This document shows, in pieces, positions 61,311 to 64,000 of a DNA stretch of 64,000 bases. A program made the translations under genes and the position numbers. The notes under the pieces are model-generated. The model was given only the letters and a program-made list of their open reading frames with translations. It did not search any database and was not told the origin of the DNA. Source of the DNA: Cytidiella melzeri (Eukaryota > Basidiomycota > Agaricomycetes > Polyporales > Irpicaceae); contig JABYQR010000094.1 in NCBI GenBank assembly GCA_022592445.1, forward strand, positions 62,001 through 126,000, read 5' to 3'. Position 1 is the stretch's first letter. Each line of letters begins with the position of its first letter.

Positions 61311-61888
61311 ACATGTGGAAAGGCATTGATCTTATCCTACGGGATGAGGAGTACAGTTCGAGAGAACAAGTGGAAAATGCGACAGAGTGCTTCAATCTAT
61401 GGGCGCAAGAAGCATGGAATAGTTTGGCTGCAGTGCCAGACTTGAGCCAAGCGGCAAAAGGGTGGTGGAATGCTGAGTGTTCTGCTGCAGCAAAAGCTTC
61501 TAGGATTGCTCGGAAATTATCGGATGATGCTTTGAGGGCATATCAAAAAGCAACCAAAGTGAACATGGTCAATTATTCACAATCTCATGCGAAGAATGCG
61601 CTGATCCTTTGTTGATGCAGAGGACAAGTGGAGAGATGCTCAGAGAGAGTTGCGTAAAGCAACAAACTGAGCAAAACGGAATTTCTTTGATTGCACAATT
61701 CAGAGAATTCACCACTAAAACGTTTGAGATGTTGTTGGCTGTGTCAAGCCGCGCCCCATTGACTCAATAACGGGCATTATAGGCCCTGATGGGAACCCTT
61801 ATTCCACCAAAGAGCAGCTTGCAGAGGCGTTCCAAGAGCAGTTCTGTCCTAGTGTTCAGCGACCAGTTGACAAAAAATACATTGAGTT

Positions 61889-62615
61889 TGTCACAGATTT
61901 TCAATGTTTCTACAAGACTTGCCTTACCAGGCAACGGTATTATTGGGAATATTTAAGCGCTTGTCAAGCACTTATCCAGCGCTTATCCGGCGTCTATTTT
62001 AGGCGCTTATCCAGCGCTTATCGGGCACTTATCAGGCGCTTATTCCGGCGCTTATTCTCAGTGCCTATCAATTGATGCGCTGATGCGCCTCCTGTCTCTG
62101 ATGCACTGATGCGCTCCTTTCCTTATCTGTGTATCACATGATAGAAATCTTTGGAACCTTGTGGAACATGCTGGAACTATGATGTCATAGTATAGAACAT
62201 TCCATTAGATGATGTCATAGTTCTTAGAACCTTCTGGAAAAGTCTAGCCTTGTCTTAGAACAAGCTACAACAAGTCTAGCCTTGGGACTGGGTCATGGGG
62301 TCAGGTCATGGGGACAATTGCTATTGGTTGCTCATTGAAGTGGCACCACTAGGGCATAGGACATGCTTAGTAAGGTAGATTACTTCGCTTACTCATGTAG
62401 GTATTAGGGGTCTTAGGGTAGTACCTGGGGTCCTCCCCTTTCTGTATATAAAGAGGCACTCCTGAGGGCATATCCCCTCAGTCTTATCCACTCTGTTGAA
62501 CTAGGACTACTCAGTACCTCACAGTACTTTGCTCACCACACCTCTTACTCTCTATCTCCATCAACTCCCCCCAGTTTATCAACTTATCTGGTGAGTAGTA
62601 ACCTTAACTGTTACA
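61889..62615 (+). mobile_element. Solo LTR (family 1, copy 2) inside LINE ORF2
   Basis: 727 bp, TGTCACAG...CTGTTACA, with a perfect 5-bp duplication GAGTT (61884-61888, 62616-62620). Collapsing it to one GAGTT restores the reverse transcriptase frame (YIE/LIPQAP). It is closely similar to 7794-8499, with small indels in the GCGCTTATC motif run and near the end. Confidence 0.93.
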
Positions 62616-63657
62616 GAGTTGATCCCCCAGGCCCCCAAGAGGGAGTGGGCAGACTTCAGCTTGGCGGAAATCCTTGAGGAGTTGAAGAAGACGTCAAAAA
62701 TGTCTGCACCAGGCCCAGACCACCTGTCATGGTTCTGGCTGAAACGCATAATCATTCAAGGCCCTTATGACTTTAGTTGCAAGGACTTTGAGGATAAAGG
62801 AGATGCTACAGCAGCATCTAGGGTTCGGCATTTGTTTAACGGATGCATTGAGTTTGGTGTGTTCCCGTCTGCATTTAAAGAGTCAAAGACAGTGATCATA
62901 CCCAAACCAAACAAACCGGATTACACAAAGCCCAAAGCGTATTGTCTGATAGTATTGCTAAATTGCATTGGCAAGTTGTTAGAAAAAGTCATAGCAAAGC
63001 AATTACAATTTGAATTGCAGAAGTTTGGCATTACTCATCCATGCCAGTTTGGCGGAACAATGCAGCATTCAACTATGGATGCAGGAGTGCAAGTTGTTCA
63101 CAATGTGTGAGAAGGATGGGCGAGGAATAGATTGTTCTCTGCTCTCCTGGTGGATGTGGCGCAGTTTTTCCCGTCTGTCAACCACACTATAGCCACTGGA
63201 GTGTTTTGACGTCAGGGCTTTAATTCAAAGATCTGCAACTTCTTCAAGATTACTTCAGGGGCCATATGACCATATTCTGCTTCCAGGGGTCTGAGACAGA
63301 CCCGAAGGACTGCTTGGTAGGAGCAGGACAGGGTGCTGTTCTATCTCCACCGTTAACAGCTCTATACCTAGCTCCAGCTCTACATCATGTGGCGCCCACA
63401 AACCAGGTGCTTGAGGGGGATCAAACCCTGCAAGTCTTTGTTGATGATGGGTGGATACATGTATTTGGCCCTCCAATGGCGAAAGTGTGCATTAGCCAAC
63501 AACTTATAGCAAATGCTAGGTTGCTGGAACGCATATATGTAAAAATGACTGATGCCATGAGAATGGCAGGGTTAGAAGTGGAAGGGGATAGGACCAAACT
63601 CATCCACTTCAGAAATAGTACCAAACCTTGGAGCCTGACATGGATAGTCCAACAGAC

Positions 63658-64000
63658 CGGATTTTTCCAACATTATCACAAGTTTACAGCCTCAGGCGCC
63701 TATCTAGAGCGCTTATTTTCCGGCTAGGAGTGTTACCAGACCTAACCCTAACCCGGGTCACGTGACATCCTGCCTTATTTATCAATAGTCCAGACCCAAA
63801 CTCTAGACTCAGTCTGGAGCGGTTCCAGATCAACCTAGGCTATTGTTCTATTGTTCTTCTTCCATTGATAGGGATTCCCCAGGGATTCCCCCAGGTTTTA
63901 TTGTTCTATTGTTCCATTGTTCTATTGTTATAACTCTATTGTTCTCTGTACCCTGGTCCTTGACAGTTACTCAGGTCCTTGACAGTTACCCTGGTCCCTT
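63658..64000. other. Right-edge sequence, possibly the start of another LTR element
   Basis: Homology to LINE coding sequence stops near 63657. What follows has GCGCCTATC/GCGCTTATT motifs like the solo LTR family, ATTGTTC repeats (63840-63945) and a 19-bp tandem repeat (GTCCTTGACAGTTAC-type) at the edge. No gene. Confidence 0.4.

Larger units (their letters stand above)
60080..63600 (+). pseudogene. LINE ORF2: AP-type endonuclease and reverse transcriptase, fragmented
   Basis: Endonuclease landmarks: CISANVQKS (then TGA), IICVQEPFWG with the catalytic Glu, GDFNICHPNWD, LDLVCADPA, and SDHSIL after a frameshift at about 60765. Past the MITE the frame continues through WNAECSAAAKASRIARK. Past the solo LTR the reverse transcriptase begins (MSAPGPDHLSWFWLK, FKESKTVIIPKPNKPDYTKPKAY, VDVAQFFPSVNHT, GAGQGAVLSPPL, FVDD catalytic Asp pair). 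At least four shifts or stops separate these pieces. In intact form the protein nicks target DNA and copies LINE RNA there. Confidence 0.85.
55085..63657 (+). mobile_element. LINE (non-LTR retrotransposon), decayed
   Basis: 5' region 55085-55675; ORF1 55676-58574 with zinc knuckles; linker; ORF2 with endonuclease and reverse transcriptase from about 60080. It is split by a hairpin MITE (60889-61310) and a solo LTR (61889-62615). Several frameshifts, mostly at C-runs, and internal stops make it inactive. The 3' end is not seen: about 63657 the sequence changes, probably at another insertion. The clade is not settled; Tad1-like fungal LINEs are the nearest guess. Confidence 0.8.

Overview
The window is nuclear DNA from a filamentous basidiomycete, most likely a mushroom-forming Agaricomycete. 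Genes are cut by many short introns (mostly about 45-85 nt, GT..AG). There is a class I hydrophobin and a peroxisome-type alcohol oxidase, and the transposon fauna (Ty1/copia, PIF/Harbinger, a zinc-knuckle LINE) is typical of such genomes. No species is claimed. No rRNA, tRNA or CRISPR array was seen.

Positions 1-9961 are a nest of mobile DNA. The left edge carries one end of a copia-like element. From 2338 to 9961 lies a small Harbinger-like DNA transposon. A 5.9-kb copia element is inserted in its transposase gene, and a solo LTR of another family is inserted in the gag gene of that copia element. Perfect target-site duplications mark both retroelement insertions.

Positions 10,460-37,559 are a conventional gene island. 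In order they are: B-type mitotic cyclin (+), ABCC/YOR1-like multidrug transporter (+), cytochrome b5-acyl-CoA dehydrogenase fusion (-), selenoprotein O-type AMPylase homologue (+), alcohol oxidase of the GMC family (+), actin-related protein 3 (-), autophagy scaffold ATG17 (+) and class I hydrophobin (-). A weaker small secreted protein candidate follows at 38.6-39.1 kb. For the cyclin, transporter, dehydrogenase, SelO, ATG17 and hydrophobin genes I summed the exon lengths by hand, and each sum is a whole number of codons. These genes do not form one pathway. Two pairs share short divergent promoters: ACAD/SelO (474 bp) and ARP3/ATG17 (209 bp).

Positions 39,732-64,000 are repeats again. The most unusual block is 41,462-55,071. 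It is a mosaic of at least three related fold-back elements with the architecture terminal module M, tandem ~143-bp repeats S, unique core T, inverted S, inverted M. One copy is interrupted by an 866-bp terminal-inverted-repeat element and by a complete two-gene Harbinger transposon (43,404-47,542). To the right, 55,085-~63,657 is a decayed LINE. Its ORF1 ends in three zinc knuckles and its ORF2 carries an endonuclease and a reverse transcriptase. It is split by a 422-bp hairpin MITE and by a second solo LTR of the family found at 7.8 kb. A free-standing copy of this LINE's 5' region lies at 39.7 kb, so copies of that 5' region flank the fold-back block in the same orientation.

The best candidate for something undescribed is the fold-back family, including its core, which retains traces of a reading frame shared by three copies.
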